From Shimia aestuarii (lineage in GTDB: Bacteria; Pseudomonadota; Alphaproteobacteria; Rhodobacterales; Rhodobacteraceae), in the NCBI RefSeq assembly GCF_900114635.1, contig NZ_FOTQ01000001.1, forward strand, positions 1,240,001 through 1,304,000: a DNA stretch of 64,000 nt. Direction: 5' to 3'. Numbering within the stretch: the stretch's first letter is position 1; the number at the start of each line of letters is the position of its first letter. The translations under genes were made by a program, and so were the position numbers. Below the pieces are notes generated by a model. That model was given only the letters and a program-made list of their open reading frames with translations, had not been told where the DNA came from and searched no databases. Of the stretch, positions 51,950 to 61,759 are shown in pieces.

Positions 51950-54732
51950 TACTCGGCTGCCACAGGCGCGCTGGCTTTCGCCACCTTCACCGCCGAGTAT
52001 TTGAACTCGGGGATCTTGCCATAAGGGTCCAGCGCCGCGTTGGTCAGGATGTTCGCCGCCGCCTCGACATAGGCAAAGGGCAGGAACACGTTGTCCTCGG
52101 CCACCGCGCGATCCGCCCGCGCCATCACCGTCACCGTGCCGCGCCGGGTGCTCAACTCCACATACTCCCCCGGGGCCACACCCAGCGCGCTCAGCGTCTT
52201 GGGATGCATGGAACAGTTCGCCTCCGGCTCAACCGCATCAAGCACCTTGGACCGCCGGGTCATCGACCCGGTGTGCCAATGTTCGAGCTGCCGCCCGGTG
52301 ATCAGCACCATTGGATAGTCCGCATCCGGTGTCTCATCGGGCGGGATCACGTCTGCGGGGCGGAAACTCGCACGCCCTTCGGCACGCGGGAACCCATCGC
52401 CAAACACGATCGGCTGGCCGGGATCTTCGGGCGACAGCGACGGATAGGTCACCGCCGTGCGCTCAAGGCGCTCCCACGTGATGTTGTCGAGCGAGCCCAT
52501 GTTAAGCTTCATCTCGGCAAACACCTGGCTTGGGTGGTCATACGCCCAGTTCAGCCCCAGCCGCTTGGCCAGTTCCACTTCGATCCACCAATCTTCCTTT
52601 GCCTCGCCCGGCGGCGTGCAGACAGGCCGCCCCATCTGCACTTGCCGGTTGGTGTTGGTCACGGTGCCCGATTTCTCGTACCACGCGCTTGATGGCAGGA
52701 TCACATCGGCATAGTTCGCCGTTTCGGTGAGGAAGATGTCCTGCACCACCAGATGCTCCAGCTTGGCCAAGGCCGCGCGGGCGTGATCCACGTCAGGGTC
52801 CGACATCGCGGGGTTTTCGCCAAGGATATACATGCCGCGAATATCGCCATCGTGGATCGCATGCATGATCTCGACCACGGTCAGACCTTTTTCATTGCTG
52901 AAATCCTCTGACTGCCAGACCTCGGTAAAGGCAGACCGCACCCCATCATCCATCACGCTCTGGTAATCGGGCAGGAACATCGGGATCAGACCGGCATCCG
53001 AGGCGCCTTGTACGTTGTTCTGCCCCCGCAAGGGGTGCAGACCCGCGCCCGGTTTGCCGACATTGCCGGTCATCAGGGCAAGGTTGATCAGGCAGCGCGC
53101 ATTGTCGGTGCCGTGGATATGCTGGCTGACGCCCATCCCCCAAAAGATCATGCCCGCTTTCCCGGCGGCAAAGGTCCGCGCCGCCGCGCGCAACGCGTCC
53201 GGCTCGATGCCACAGATCGGCGCCATCTTCTCGGGGCTGAATCCCTTCAGATGCTCTTTCATCGCCTCCCAGTTCTCGGTGAACTGCGCGATGTAATCGG
53301 CGTCATAAAGCTCTTCCTCGACGATCGCATGCATGATCGCGTTGAGCATCGACACGTCACCGCCCGCCTTGAATTGCAGGCGATGGGTTGCGAACCGTCC
53401 CAGCCCCACGCCGCGCGGGTCCATCACGATCAACTTGCCGCCGCGCTTGGCGAACTGCTTGAAATAGGTCGCGGCGACAGGATGGTTCTCGATCGGATTA
53501 CACCCGATCACGATGGCCACATCCGCATTCTTGATCTCGTTGAACGTCGCGGTCACAGCACCGGACCCCACATTCTCGATCAGCGCCGACACCGACGAGG
53601 CATGACAAAGCCGCGTGCAGTGATCGACATTGTTATGCCCAAACCCCTGCCGGATCAGCTTCTGGAACAGATAGGCTTCTTCGTTCGAGCACTTGGCCGA
53701 GCCGAACCCGGCCACATAGGGGCCCTTTTGATCCCGCAACCTTGCCAGCCCACCTGCCGCGGCATCCAAAGCCTCTTCCCACGTCGCTTCGCGGAAATGA
53801 GTCATCAGGTTGCCCGGATCAACGTTCAGCCCCTTGGCGGGCGCATCCTCGCGCCGGATCAAGGGCTTGGTCAGGCGATGGGGGTGGTTGATATAGTCAA
53901 ACCCGAACCGCCCCTTCACGCACAGGCGGTTTTCGTTGGCCGGGCCGTCAATGCCCTCGACATATTTGATCTTGTTGTCCTTGACCTTGAACTTGATCTG
54001 GCAGCCCACCCCGCAATAGGGGCAAACACTGTCGACCTCGCGGTCATAATCCGCGCTGTCCCCGGCGCCGGTCTCATCCAGCACATTGGCTGGCATCAGC
54101 GCCCCCGTCGGACAGGCCTGCACACATTCACCGCAGGCCACGCAGGTGGAATTGCCCATCGGGTCGTCCTGATCGAACACGATCTTGGCCGAACTGCCCC
54201 GCCCGCCCATGCCGATCACGTCATTCACCTGTACTTCACGACAGGCCCGCACACAGAGGTTGCAATGGATACAGGCATCAAGGTTCACGCTCATCGCGAC
54301 GTGGCTCGCATCCAAGAGCGGAATGCTCTCGGGCGCTTTCGCCGGAAAACGGCTCTCTTCCACCCCGTTCAACGCCGCCATTTCCCAGAAATGGCTCGAC
54401 GCGTCATGTTTGACCTCGGGCTGGTCGGCGGCCAACAGCTCGACGACCATCTCGCGCGCCTTCTTCGCCCGGTCGCTTTCGGACTTCACCACCATGCCCT
54501 CCGAGGCCGGTCGAATGCACGACGCCACAAGCGTGCGCTCGCCTTCCACCTCGACCATGCAGGCACGACAGTTGCCGTCGGGGCGATAGCCCTTGGCCGG
54601 CTTGTGACACAGATGCGGAATCACCAGACCCCGCCCATGGGCCGCCTCCCAGATCGTGGTACCTTCAGGCACGGTGACGTCTTCGCCATTGAGGGAGAAG
54701 GTTACCATTTCGATATGTGCTCCGTCAGCCAT
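51949..54732 (-). CDS. NAD-dependent formate dehydrogenase, alpha (molybdopterin) subunit
   Basis: A 927-residue catalytic subunit that oxidises formate to CO2 in the cytoplasm. N-terminal to C-terminal: a [2Fe-2S] ferredoxin domain (CHKP, CRAC, ASC), a NuoG-type His-Cys3 cluster, two [4Fe-4S] ferredoxin motifs (CIHCNLCVRAC and CVACGECVQAC), a CPYCGVGC [4Fe-4S] motif, and the bis-MGD domains with the metal ligand in VDHCTRLCHAS. The ligand is Cys, not selenocysteine. The two-gene layout with a NuoE/NuoF fusion beside it matches the Methylorubrum Fdh1AB type, which uses W or Mo. It is followed by the bidirectional terminator. Confidence 0.93.
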   Translation of the reverse strand: MADGAHIEMVTFSLNGEDVTVPEGTTIWEAAHGRGLVIPHLCHKPAKGYRPDGNCRACMVEVEGERTLVASCIRPASEGMVVKSESDRAKKAREMVVELLAADQPEVKHDASSHFWEMAALNGVEESRFPAKAPESIPLLDASHVAMSVNLDACIHCNLCVRACREVQVNDVIGMGGRGSSAKIVFDQDDPMGNSTCVACGECVQACPTGALMPANVLDETGAGDSADYDREVDSVCPYCGVGCQIKFKVKDNKIKYVEGIDGPANENRLCVKGRFGFDYINHPHRLTKPLIRREDAPAKGLNVDPGNLMTHFREATWEEALDAAAGGLARLRDQKGPYVAGFGSAKCSNEEAYLFQKLIRQGFGHNNVDHCTRLCHASSVSALIENVGSGAVTATFNEIKNADVAIVIGCNPIENHPVAATYFKQFAKRGGKLIVMDPRGVGLGRFATHRLQFKAGGDVSMLNAIMHAIVEEELYDADYIAQFTENWEAMKEHLKGFSPEKMAPICGIEPDALRAAARTFAAGKAGMIFWGMGVSQHIHGTDNARCLINLALMTGNVGKPGAGLHPLRGQNNVQGASDAGLIPMFLPDYQSVMDDGVRSAFTEVWQSEDFSNEKGLTVVEIMHAIHDGDIRGMYILGENPAMSDPDVDHARAALAKLEHLVVQDIFLTETANYADVILPSSAWYEKSGTVTNTNRQVQMGRPVCTPPGEAKEDWWIEVELAKRLGLNWAYDHPSQVFAEMKLNMGSLDNITWERLERTAVTYPSLSPEDPGQPIVFGDGFPRAEGRASFRPADVIPPDETPDADYPMVLITGRQLEHWHTGSMTRRSKVLDAVEPEANCSMHPKTLSALGVAPGEYVELSTRRGTVTVMARADRAVAEDNVFLPFAYVEAAANILTNAALDPYGKIPEFKYSAVKVAKASAPVAAE

Positions 54733-54733
54733 C

Positions 54734-56422
54734 TCAAACTTCCTCCCCGAAATGCTTCATCACCAACCGAATCGGGTTTGGCGCCGCCTGCCCCAAACCA
54801 CAGATCGAGGCATCGCCCATCACCTGGCACAACTCTTCCAGCAGAGGCTGATCCCAGCGCTCCGCCTGCATCAGCTTCACCGCCTTTTCGCACCCTGCAC
54901 GGCAGGGCGTACACTGCCCGCAGCTTTCATCCTCAAAGAACCGCAGCATGTTGAGCGCCGCGCCGCGCGCCGAATCCTGATCGCTCAGAACCACCACGGC
55001 GGCCGACCCGATAAAGCTTCCGTGCGGCTGCAACGTGTCAAAATCGAGCGGAATGTCATCCATCGACGCCGGCAGAAGCCCCGAAGACGGCCCACCCGGC
55101 TGATACGCCTTGAACACATGCCCCTCGGCCATGCCCCCGGCGGCTTCGATCACATCCAGAATGGTCGACCCCGCAGGCAACAGGTGCACGCCCGGATTTT
55201 TCACCCGTCCCGACACCGAATAGCTGCGCAGCCCCTTGCGCCCGTTTTTCTCGACCGCAAAAACCTCCGGCCCCTCACGGCAGATCCGCCCCACCCAATA
55301 GAGCGTTTCGACGTTGTTCACGAGCGTCGGACGGCCAAACACACCGACCTGCGCCACAAATGGCGGGCGATGACGCGGCAACCCACGCTTGCCTTCGATC
55401 GACTCGATCATGGCGCTTTCTTCGCCACAGATATAGGCCCCGGCCCCGCGCCGCAGGTCGATATAGCCCGGCGCCACGATCCCGGCCCCTTCCAGCTCTG
55501 CAATCTCGCGCCGCAGGATCTCCAGCACCGCCGGATATTCATCGCGCATATAGATGAAACAGGTCTCCGCCTCGACCGACCACGCCGCGATCAGCATGCC
55601 CTCAAGGAACATGTGCGGCGTGCGCTCAAGGTAATAGCGGTCCTTGAACGTGCCCGGCTCGCCCTCATCGCCGTTCACGGCCAGATAACGCGGCCCCTTT
55701 TCGGCACGCACGAATTCCCATTTCTTGCCCGACGGGAACCCGGCCCCGCCCAGACCGCGCAGGCCCGAGGAGAGCACTTTCTCCCCCTCGGCCACCGGAT
55801 CGCCGCTCTCACGCAGCGCCAACAGGGTCTCATACCCCCCCGCATCACGATAGGCCGTGAAACCCTCATACTCCGGCAGATGCGCATGGGTGTCCCCGGC
55901 GGCAAGCGCCGCCGCCACCTTCTCGGGCGTGGCATGGTCGATATGGTTGTGCCCGATCTCCAATACCGGCGCCGTATCGCACCGCCCCATGCAAGGTGCG
56001 CGCAACACCCGCACCTCTGACGGGTCCAGCCCGTCCTGCAACGCTGATCGCAGCGCCTCGGCCCCCGCCATCTCGCAGGACAGCGAATCACATACCCGGA
56101 TCGTCAGGGAAGGCGGCGGGGTGTCCCCCTCGGCCACCACATCGAAATGAGCATAGAAGGTAGCCACCTCGTAAACCTCGGCCTGCGCGATCCCCATCTC
56201 ATCCGCAAGCGCACGCACATGCGCGGCAGACAGATGTCCGCAAGCATCCTGAATAATATGCAGAAACTCGATCAGAAGGTCCCGCCGCCGGGGTTGATCC
56301 CCCAACAGAGCGCGCACCTCGTTCAACGCAGCATCGTCCACCTGCCGCCCCTTGGGTGTGCGCCGGGATTTGCCGGTGCCCTTCTTCTTCCAGATGCCAT
56401 TTTGATCGTCCAGCGGTGCCAT
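54734..56422 (-). CDS. Formate dehydrogenase beta subunit (fused NuoE/NuoF)
   Basis: A 562-residue fusion. The N-terminal NuoE-like [2Fe-2S] domain (about 20-175) has VCDSLSCEMAG and LRAPCMGRCDTAP. The NuoF-like part binds FMN and NAD (GLRGLGGAGFPSGKKW, AVNGDEGEPGTFKDR, GAGAYICGEESA) and ends with the [4Fe-4S] motif CGQCTPCRAGC. It passes electrons from the alpha subunit to NAD+. The ATG at 56422 follows AAGGAGG; a longer frame to 56455 has no ribosome-binding site. Only one base separates its stop from the alpha start. Confidence 0.93.
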   Translation of the reverse strand: MAPLDDQNGIWKKKGTGKSRRTPKGRQVDDAALNEVRALLGDQPRRRDLLIEFLHIIQDACGHLSAAHVRALADEMGIAQAEVYEVATFYAHFDVVAEGDTPPPSLTIRVCDSLSCEMAGAEALRSALQDGLDPSEVRVLRAPCMGRCDTAPVLEIGHNHIDHATPEKVAAALAAGDTHAHLPEYEGFTAYRDAGGYETLLALRESGDPVAEGEKVLSSGLRGLGGAGFPSGKKWEFVRAEKGPRYLAVNGDEGEPGTFKDRYYLERTPHMFLEGMLIAAWSVEAETCFIYMRDEYPAVLEILRREIAELEGAGIVAPGYIDLRRGAGAYICGEESAMIESIEGKRGLPRHRPPFVAQVGVFGRPTLVNNVETLYWVGRICREGPEVFAVEKNGRKGLRSYSVSGRVKNPGVHLLPAGSTILDVIEAAGGMAEGHVFKAYQPGGPSSGLLPASMDDIPLDFDTLQPHGSFIGSAAVVVLSDQDSARGAALNMLRFFEDESCGQCTPCRAGCEKAVKLMQAERWDQPLLEELCQVMGDASICGLGQAAPNPIRLVMKHFGEEV

Positions 56423-56509
56423 GCTGCCCTCCTTGCCAGAGCGCAACAGTGACATCAGCCAAACTGATAATCAATCGCCCCGAAATGAAGGCGCATTAAC
56501 TTTTGCTTA
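56423..56509. promoter_or_regulatory. LysR-fdh intergenic region
   Basis: An 87-bp, A/T-rich gap before the dehydrogenase genes. It contains TGATAATCA (a short dyad around 56464-56472) and GCTTATCAAG nearby, plausible contacts for the adjacent LysR-type regulator. A separate fdh promoter may lie here. Confidence 0.4.
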
Positions 56510-57391
56510 TCAAGAAAGCGCCAGCAACCGGCGCAGCGCCTCGACTGCGGGCAAACCCGGATCGCGCCGCGCACTGACCAGCGCAACTTCCTTTTCGACT
56601 TCCGGCTCCACCAGCGGCAGCGCAACCGTCCCCGCGCCCCCACCCAGCGATTGCACCAGTAACTCGGGCACCACGGTCGCGGCCATCCCGTTCGCGGCCA
56701 TCGCCATCGAGGCCGTGAACCCGTTGGTTTCCGCCACCACGCGCGGCACAAGCCCCAGCTCGGCAAACAACGTATCCAGGATGCGCCGGTTGCGCATTCC
56801 CGGCTCCAAAAGGCTCAAGGGCAGCTCCGCCGCCTCTTCCCAGCGCGCAACTCCTTCCCGTCGCGGCGCCATCGCTTCGGGTGCCAGCAACAGATAACGC
56901 TCGTCATAGAGCCGCTCGACGCGCAACAGATCCCGCGACACGCCTTCCGCATAGGTCATGCCGGCGTCGAACCGACCGTCCTCAAGCCCCTGCTGAATCT
57001 CCAGCGACGTGGCCGCGAGAATTCGCAGGGTGATACCGGGATGCCGGTCATAGAGCCGACGCGCGGTCTGGGCCGCAAAGGCCACCGCCGTCGGCACCAC
57101 CCCGAGCGAAAGCCGCCCGGTGATGTCGCCCCGCGCCGAGCGGAACTCGGCTTCCAGAAGCTGCACATTCTCCATGATCTTACGCGCATGGCGCACCAGC
57201 GCCTCACCCTCCGGGGTGAAACCGCGAAACCGGTTGCGCCGCGTCACCACGGACGTGCCCAGCCGTTCCTCCATCTTGCGGATGCGCATGGAAAACGCCG
57301 GTTGGGACACGCCACATTCCTCCGCCGCACGCGCAAAATGCCGGTGCCGCGCCAAGGCGGACAGAAATTCCAGATCTCTCAGGCTGATCAC
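56510..57391 (-). CDS. LysR-family transcriptional regulator of formate dehydrogenase
   Basis: A 293-residue LTTR. The N-terminal winged helix (about 1-60) has [39 protein letters not shown]. The periplasmic-binding-like effector domain follows (about 90-290). The GTG at 57391, preceded by GAGGAGG, starts the family pattern; a longer frame to 57655 gives no recognisable sequence. It is upstream of and in the same direction as fdhBA, so it probably activates them, although the target is inferred from position only. Confidence 0.88.
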   Translation of the reverse strand: MISLRDLEFLSALARHRHFARAAEECGVSQPAFSMRIRKMEERLGTSVVTRRNRFRGFTPEGEALVRHARKIMENVQLLEAEFRSARGDITGRLSLGVVPTAVAFAAQTARRLYDRHPGITLRILAATSLEIQQGLEDGRFDAGMTYAEGVSRDLLRVERLYDERYLLLAPEAMAPRREGVARWEEAAELPLSLLEPGMRNRRILDTLFAELGLVPRVVAETNGFTASMAMAANGMAATVVPELLVQSLGGGAGTVALPLVEPEVEKEVALVSARRDPGLPAVEALRRLLALS

Positions 57392-57805
57392 GGCGCGCCG
57401 CCTCCTCTGCATTCCGTCTCTGCCCATAGCAGCTTTGTCACTGCCGGGCGACTCACTCTGCCGGACGATTCCCCCGGCACTTTCTTTTTCCAGAAATACC
57501 CTGGGGAGTCGCGCAGACCTGCGCGACGGGGCAACGCCCCGCCCCTCTGCGACGGTGGCCAGCGGCCAACGGCGCGGACATCCTGCGCGCCACAGGCGCC
57601 CATTTCCACCACCTTGCCGGAAATCATCCCCAGTTGCGGCCCATATGCTGCACAAGCGCGACAGAGAGACGCGAGGGCTTGTCAGAGGCGAATGTTCGCT
57701 GGACGGGTAGCAACTCTCTCGTTAAATAGCGGCGGGGAGAGGCTGCGGGACACCGCGGCCCCAACGATATTGGCCGGATTTCGGCTGAAAAATGGAGAGA
57801 ACCTC
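57392..57805. promoter_or_regulatory. Intergenic region between the LysR gene and petA
   Basis: 414 bases with no supported gene. It should contain the petABC promoter (rightward) and the LysR promoter (leftward). The only structured element seen is the hairpin-plus-GTATTTCTGG repeat at 57484-57527. GGAGAGA at 57794-57800 serves as the petA ribosome-binding site. A GC-rich tract around 57540-57620 contains no clear motif. Confidence 0.5.
57484..57527 (-). repeat. Hairpin plus GTATTTCTGG intergenic element, copy 2
   Basis: On the minus strand GTCGCGCA/TGCGCGAC form a perfect 8-bp hairpin (57508-57527), followed by GGGTATTTCTGGAAAAAGAAA. The same order of hairpin then GTATTTCTGG is found at 49151-49190. 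It lies about 100 bp before the LysR start. Confidence 0.55.
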
Positions 57806-58366
57806 GTGTCCCACGCAGAAGATCACGAAGGCACCCGCAGAGACTTCCTCTACTACGCCACCGCTGGCGCAGGTGCCGTGACCGCAGGTGCCGCCGTCTG
57901 GCCGCTGGTCAACCAGATGAACCCCTCCGCGGATGTCCGGGCGCTGTCGTCGATTCGCGTCGATACGTCGGGCATCGAGCCCGGCACGCAGCTGACCGTA
58001 AAATGGCTCGGCAAGCCGGTGTTCATCCGCCGCCGTACCCAGGAAGAAATCGACGCAGCCCGCGCCACCCCGGCGTCGGACCTGCCGATCGACCAGATGT
58101 CCCAGAACGCCAACAAGCCCGGCTCCGACGCCTCGGACGAGAACCGCTCGATGGACGAAGCTGGCGAATGGCTGGTGATGATGGGTGTGTGTACGCACCT
58201 CGGCTGTGTGCCGCTGGGCGATGGCGCCGGCGACTTCGGCGGCTGGTTCTGCCCCTGCCACGGGTCGCACTACGACACATCCGGCCGTATCCGCAAAGGT
58301 CCGGCTCCCGAAAACCTTCATGTTCCGATCGCCGCCTTTGAAGGCAGCGAGCTGGTCCTCGGATAA
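57806..58366 (+). CDS. petA: Ubiquinol-cytochrome c reductase Rieske iron-sulfur subunit
   Basis: A 186-residue Rieske protein of the bc1 complex, oxidising ubiquinol at the periplasmic face. A twin-arginine-type start ([15 protein letters not shown]) leads into the single membrane anchor (about 17-40). The [2Fe-2S] ligands are C129 and H131 in CTHLGC and the CPCHGSHYD motif. The GTG at 57806, preceded by GGAGAGA, is the start consistent with normal length; the open frame upstream is not coding. First gene of petABC. Confidence 0.95.
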   Translation: MSHAEDHEGTRRDFLYYATAGAGAVTAGAAVWPLVNQMNPSADVRALSSIRVDTSGIEPGTQLTVKWLGKPVFIRRRTQEEIDAARATPASDLPIDQMSQNANKPGSDASDENRSMDEAGEWLVMMGVCTHLGCVPLGDGAGDFGGWFCPCHGSHYDTSGRIRKGPAPENLHVPIAAFEGSELVLG

Positions 58367-58377
58367 GGAACGCGCAC

Positions 58378-59691
58378 ATGTCCGGAATTCCTCACGATCA
58401 TTACGAAGCCAAGTCGGGCGCCGCAAAGTGGGTCAACTCCCGCCTGCCCGTCATTGGCCTGATCTATGACACCATCATGATCCCCACCCCCAAAAACCTG
58501 AACTGGTGGTGGATCTGGGGCATCGTCCTGGCCTTCTGCCTGGCGCTGCAGATCGTCACCGGTATCGTTCTGGTGATGCACTACACCCCGCATGTCGACC
58601 TGGCTTTTGCCTCGATCGAACACATCATGCGTGACGTGAACGGTGGCCACATGCTGCGCTACCTGCACATGAACGGCGCCTCGCTGTTCTTCCTTGCCGT
58701 TTACATCCACATCTTCCGCGGCCTGTTCTACGGCTCCTACAAGGCGCCCCGCGAAATCACGTGGATCGTCGGCATGATCATCTACCTCCTGATGATGGCC
58801 ACCGGCTTCATGGGCTATGTTCTGCCCTGGGGTCAGATGTCCTTCTGGGGCGCGACCGTGATCACCGGCCTGTTCGGCGCCATCCCATTCGTGGGTGAAT
58901 CGCTGCAGACCTTCCTTTTGGGCGGCCCGGCCGTGGACAACGCCACGCTGAACCGCTTTTTCTCGCTGCACTACCTGCTGCCCTTCGTGATTGCCGCACT
59001 GGTGATCGTGCATATCTGGGCCTTCCACACCACCGGGAACAACAACCCGACCGGTGTCGACGTGCGTCGCGGTTCCAAGGAAGAAGCCAAGAAAGACACC
59101 CTGCCGTTCTGGCCCTACTTCGTGATCAAGGACCTGTTCGCCCTGTCGCTGATCCTCGTGGTGTTCTTCGCGATTGTCGGCTTCATGCCCAACTATCTGG
59201 GTCACCCCGACAACTACATCGAAGCCAACCCGCTGGCGACGCCCGCACACATCGTTCCGGAATGGTACTTCCTGCCGTTCTACGCGATCCTGCGCGCCTT
59301 TACCGCCGATGTCTGGGTCGTGATGTTCGCAAGCTGGATCACTGGTGGCATCATCGACGCCAAGTTCTTCGGTGTGCTTGCCATGTTCGCAGCGATCATC
59401 GTCATGGCGCTGGTGCCCTGGCTGGATACCTCGCGCGTGCGCTCGGGTCGTTTCCGTCCCCAGTTCAAGTGGTGGTTCTACCTCTTGGTCATCGACTTCA
59501 TCGTCCTGATGTGGGCCGGCGCAATGCCCGCCGAACCGCCCTACTCGACCATCTCTCTGATCGGGTCGGCCTACTGGTTCGCCTATTTCCTCGTGATCCT
59601 GCCCATCCTGGGTGTGATCGAAAAGCCGACAACCCCGCCGGCCACGATCGAGGAAGACTTCGAAGCCCATTACGGCAAGCCTGCTGAATAA
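58378..59691 (+). CDS. petB: Cytochrome b subunit of the bc1 complex
   Basis: A 437-residue cytochrome b with eight membrane segments. The four haem histidines sit in helices B and D (for example [12 protein letters not shown], and [20 protein letters not shown]). The quinol site has the [14 protein letters not shown] motif and [19 protein letters not shown]. The N-terminus ([17 protein letters not shown]) and overall length match Rhodobacter-type cytochrome b. It is 11 bp after petA and 15 bp before petC. Confidence 0.96.
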   Translation: MSGIPHDHYEAKSGAAKWVNSRLPVIGLIYDTIMIPTPKNLNWWWIWGIVLAFCLALQIVTGIVLVMHYTPHVDLAFASIEHIMRDVNGGHMLRYLHMNGASLFFLAVYIHIFRGLFYGSYKAPREITWIVGMIIYLLMMATGFMGYVLPWGQMSFWGATVITGLFGAIPFVGESLQTFLLGGPAVDNATLNRFFSLHYLLPFVIAALVIVHIWAFHTTGNNNPTGVDVRRGSKEEAKKDTLPFWPYFVIKDLFALSLILVVFFAIVGFMPNYLGHPDNYIEANPLATPAHIVPEWYFLPFYAILRAFTADVWVVMFASWITGGIIDAKFFGVLAMFAAIIVMALVPWLDTSRVRSGRFRPQFKWWFYLLVIDFIVLMWAGAMPAEPPYSTISLIGSAYWFAYFLVILPILGVIEKPTTPPATIEEDFEAHYGKPAE

Positions 59692-59706
59692 GAAGGAAAC
59701 AGGATA

Positions 59707-60498
59707 ATGCTTAAGAAACTTAGCATCGCCGCAGTTGCTGCCCTGTCCCTTTCGGCAGGTGGCGCGATGGCCGCAGGTGGCGCTGGCCACATCCACGACG
59801 TGGACTTCAGCTTTGAAGGTCCGTTCGGCAAGTTCGACCAGAACCAGCTGCAGCGCGGCCTTCAAGTCTACACCGAAGTCTGTTCGGCCTGCCACGGTCT
59901 GCGCTATGTGCCGCTGCGCACGCTGGCCGACGAAGGTGGTCCGCACCTGCCCGAAGATCAGGTTCGCGCCTATGCCGCGCAGATGGACATCTACGACGCC
60001 GAGCTGGAAGATGATCGCCCGCGCAAGCCCACCGATCACTTCCCGATGTCGGGCGATCCCAACGCGCCTGACCTGTCGCTGATGGCCAAGGCCCGCGCAG
60101 GCTTCCACGGTCCTGCCGGAACCGGTATCAACCAGTTCATCAAAGGCATGGGTGGCCCGGAATACATCGCCTCGATCCTGACCGGCTACACCGGTGAGGA
60201 GAAAGAGGAAGCGGGTACCACTTTCTACGAAAACACCGCCTTCCCGGGCGGCTGGATCGCCATGGCGCCCCCGCTCTATGGTGAGGACGTGGAATTTGCC
60301 GACGGTCACTCGAACGAACTGCACCACGAAGCCGAGGACGTTGCCGCCTTCCTGATGTGGGCCGCCGAGCCCAAGATGATGGCGCGCAAACAGGCCGGTT
60401 TCATCGGCGTGCTGTTCCTGACCGTGCTGACCGTGCTTCTGTACCTGACCAACAAGAAGCTCTGGGCACCGATCAAAGGCAAGAAACTGGATCTCTGA
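59707..60498 (+). CDS. petC: Cytochrome c1 subunit of the bc1 complex
   Basis: A 263-residue cytochrome c1. A signal peptide (ending AMA, about 22) exports it. The haem c motif is CSACH in [19 protein letters not shown]-terminal membrane helix (about 233-253, [17 protein letters not shown]) anchors it, and the tail is basic (KGKKLDL). It accepts electrons from the Rieske protein and passes them to cytochrome c2. A strong terminator ends the operon. Confidence 0.95.
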   Translation: MLKKLSIAAVAALSLSAGGAMAAGGAGHIHDVDFSFEGPFGKFDQNQLQRGLQVYTEVCSACHGLRYVPLRTLADEGGPHLPEDQVRAYAAQMDIYDAELEDDRPRKPTDHFPMSGDPNAPDLSLMAKARAGFHGPAGTGINQFIKGMGGPEYIASILTGYTGEEKEEAGTTFYENTAFPGGWIAMAPPLYGEDVEFADGHSNELHHEAEDVAAFLMWAAEPKMMARKQAGFIGVLFLTVLTVLLYLTNKKLWAPIKGKKLDL

Positions 60499-60520
60499 TC
60501 CACTCCAGATCTCGAAAACC

Positions 60521-60554
60521 AAACCCCGTCCGGCATGTCCGGGCGGGGTTTTTC
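60521..60554 (+). terminator. Rho-independent terminator of petABC
   Basis: AAACCCCG (60521-60528) and CGGGGTTT pair across a loop containing a smaller CCGG/CCGG stem, followed by a run of T (TTTTTC). It starts 22 bp after the petC stop. Confidence 0.85.
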
Positions 60555-60590
60555 TTTGGAGTCAAACTGCAAACTGCTCTGTCGGACGGT

Positions 60591-61409
60591 TCACCCTTCC
60601 ACCGGCGCCACGGCCCGTTGATAAAGATGCCACGTCGTGTGCCCAAGAATCGGCAACGTGAAGATCAGCCCCAGAAACGCGGGGACCATCGACAACAGCA
60701 CCGTGACCGATATGATCGCCGCCCAGCCAAGCATGACCACCGGGTTTTGTTTGACCACCTCGACCGAGGTCAGCATGGCAGTCACGAAATCACACTCCCG
60801 GTCCAGCAGCATCGGCATGGCCACAACCGTCACCGTGAACAGGGCGGCAGAAAGCAAAGCCCCTGAACAGGTGCCGATGGCAAGAAAGGTCCACCCTTCG
60901 GGCGTGAAGAACACGGTATTCAGAAAGCCACCGACATCCGAAAATGACGCATTCTGCAGGACGATCGCCAGCCACAGTCGCACCTGATACATCCACACCC
61001 AGAATATGAACAACGTGACAAAGGCCATCCAGCCCATCTCGCGTTTGCGCTGATCGGCCATGACGGTAAGGATATCCGCCCAGCCAAAGCTTTCCCCCTT
61101 CTGCAATCGGCGCGACATTTCATAAAGCCCGGCGGCGGCAAAGGGTGCGACCAGCGGAAAGCCGACGACGGCGGGAATGATCATCCAGATCTTGCCGAGC
61201 CAGACAAGGCACCAGACAAGCAGAATGCCGAAAACCGCGTAGAACAGGCCGAAAAAGCCGCTCATGAACGGGTGGGCGAGGAAATCGGAAAACCCGGCCT
61301 TCAGCGATGCGGTGATATCATCGGCGGTCACCTTGTTGACCTCTGGAATGCCCCCTTGCTGCGGTGTCGGGGCGTCCGGTTGCGTGGACTCTTCGGTCTT
61401 GGATGTCAT
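60591..61409 (-). CDS. DUF2189-family integral membrane protein
   Basis: A 272-residue membrane protein with about six hydrophobic segments (for example GFFGLFYAVFGILLVWCLVWL, FVTLFIFWVWM, AALFTVTVVAMPML and WAAIISVTVLLSMVPAFLGLIF). The N-terminal VNKVTADDITASLKAGFSDF and the middle MPMLLDRECDFVTAMLTSVEVVKQNP are typical of DUF2189 proteins. The function is unknown; homologues often lie near respiratory genes, as here beside petABC. GGAGGAGTG precedes the ATG at 61409. Confidence 0.85.
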   Translation of the reverse strand: MTSKTEESTQPDAPTPQQGGIPEVNKVTADDITASLKAGFSDFLAHPFMSGFFGLFYAVFGILLVWCLVWLGKIWMIIPAVVGFPLVAPFAAAGLYEMSRRLQKGESFGWADILTVMADQRKREMGWMAFVTLFIFWVWMYQVRLWLAIVLQNASFSDVGGFLNTVFFTPEGWTFLAIGTCSGALLSAALFTVTVVAMPMLLDRECDFVTAMLTSVEVVKQNPVVMLGWAAIISVTVLLSMVPAFLGLIFTLPILGHTTWHLYQRAVAPVEG

Positions 61410-61759
61410 GAAACACTCCTCCCAATGCGTTGCGCCGCGCTGGACCGTTTACCCCCCGTTTTGGCGGAACACGGACACCCTTCCTTTGACGACAAGTCTG
61501 CATCAGGCGGGGTTTTCGGGCAAGTGGCGGCCTGACCGGGCTTGTTAACCTCCGCAGGCCTAGCCCCCTTGTCACAGCCCGCTGCGTTAACCCGGCGGAT
61601 TTTCCGATCCCGCACCGACGCAATACCGACGTGATACCGACGCGAAACCGAACCCCCAAAGCCCCATGAAACAAGGCCATTAACCCCGAGTCGCGCGGCC
61701 TGCGCATTGACCCACGCGTGCGACCTGTTACGGTTTCGCTAACCTTTGAGGAGCCCGCC
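61410..61759. promoter_or_regulatory. Divergent intergenic region before pncA
   Basis: 350 bases without a supported gene between the leftward DUF2189 gene and pncA. It holds the second phased ACCGAC repeat block (61610-61655) and several scattered TTAACC/TAACCT motifs (for example near 61543 and 61588), none of which forms a full TTAA-N7-TTAA CtrA site. Confidence 0.5.
61610..61655. repeat. Phased ACCGAC direct repeats, copy B
   Basis: ACCGAC begins at 61614, 61625 and 61636, with ACCGAA at 61647, exactly 11 bp apart. It matches copy A (24592-24637) at nearly every base, including the non-repeated spacers. It lies 105 bp before pncA and about 200 bp before the divergent DUF2189 start. Confidence 0.75.

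Noticed and set aside
51949..54732. Selenocysteine-containing formate dehydrogenase
   Set aside because: The metal-ligand position is an ordinary Cys codon and there is no in-frame TGA in the gene.
53008..54954. 648-codon plus-strand open frame over the formate dehydrogenase gene
   Set aside because: Antisense to a gene with five intact iron-sulfur motifs; no start signal or domain.
58318..60522. 734-codon minus-strand open frame under petBC
   Set aside because: It lies wholly antisense to cytochrome b and c1, which have all their haem motifs; the predicted protein is a His/Gly/Gln/Asp-rich shadow.
61410..61759. CtrA-type TTAA-N7-TTAA site before pncA
   Set aside because: Several TTAACC words occur, but none is paired with a second TTAA at the required distance.
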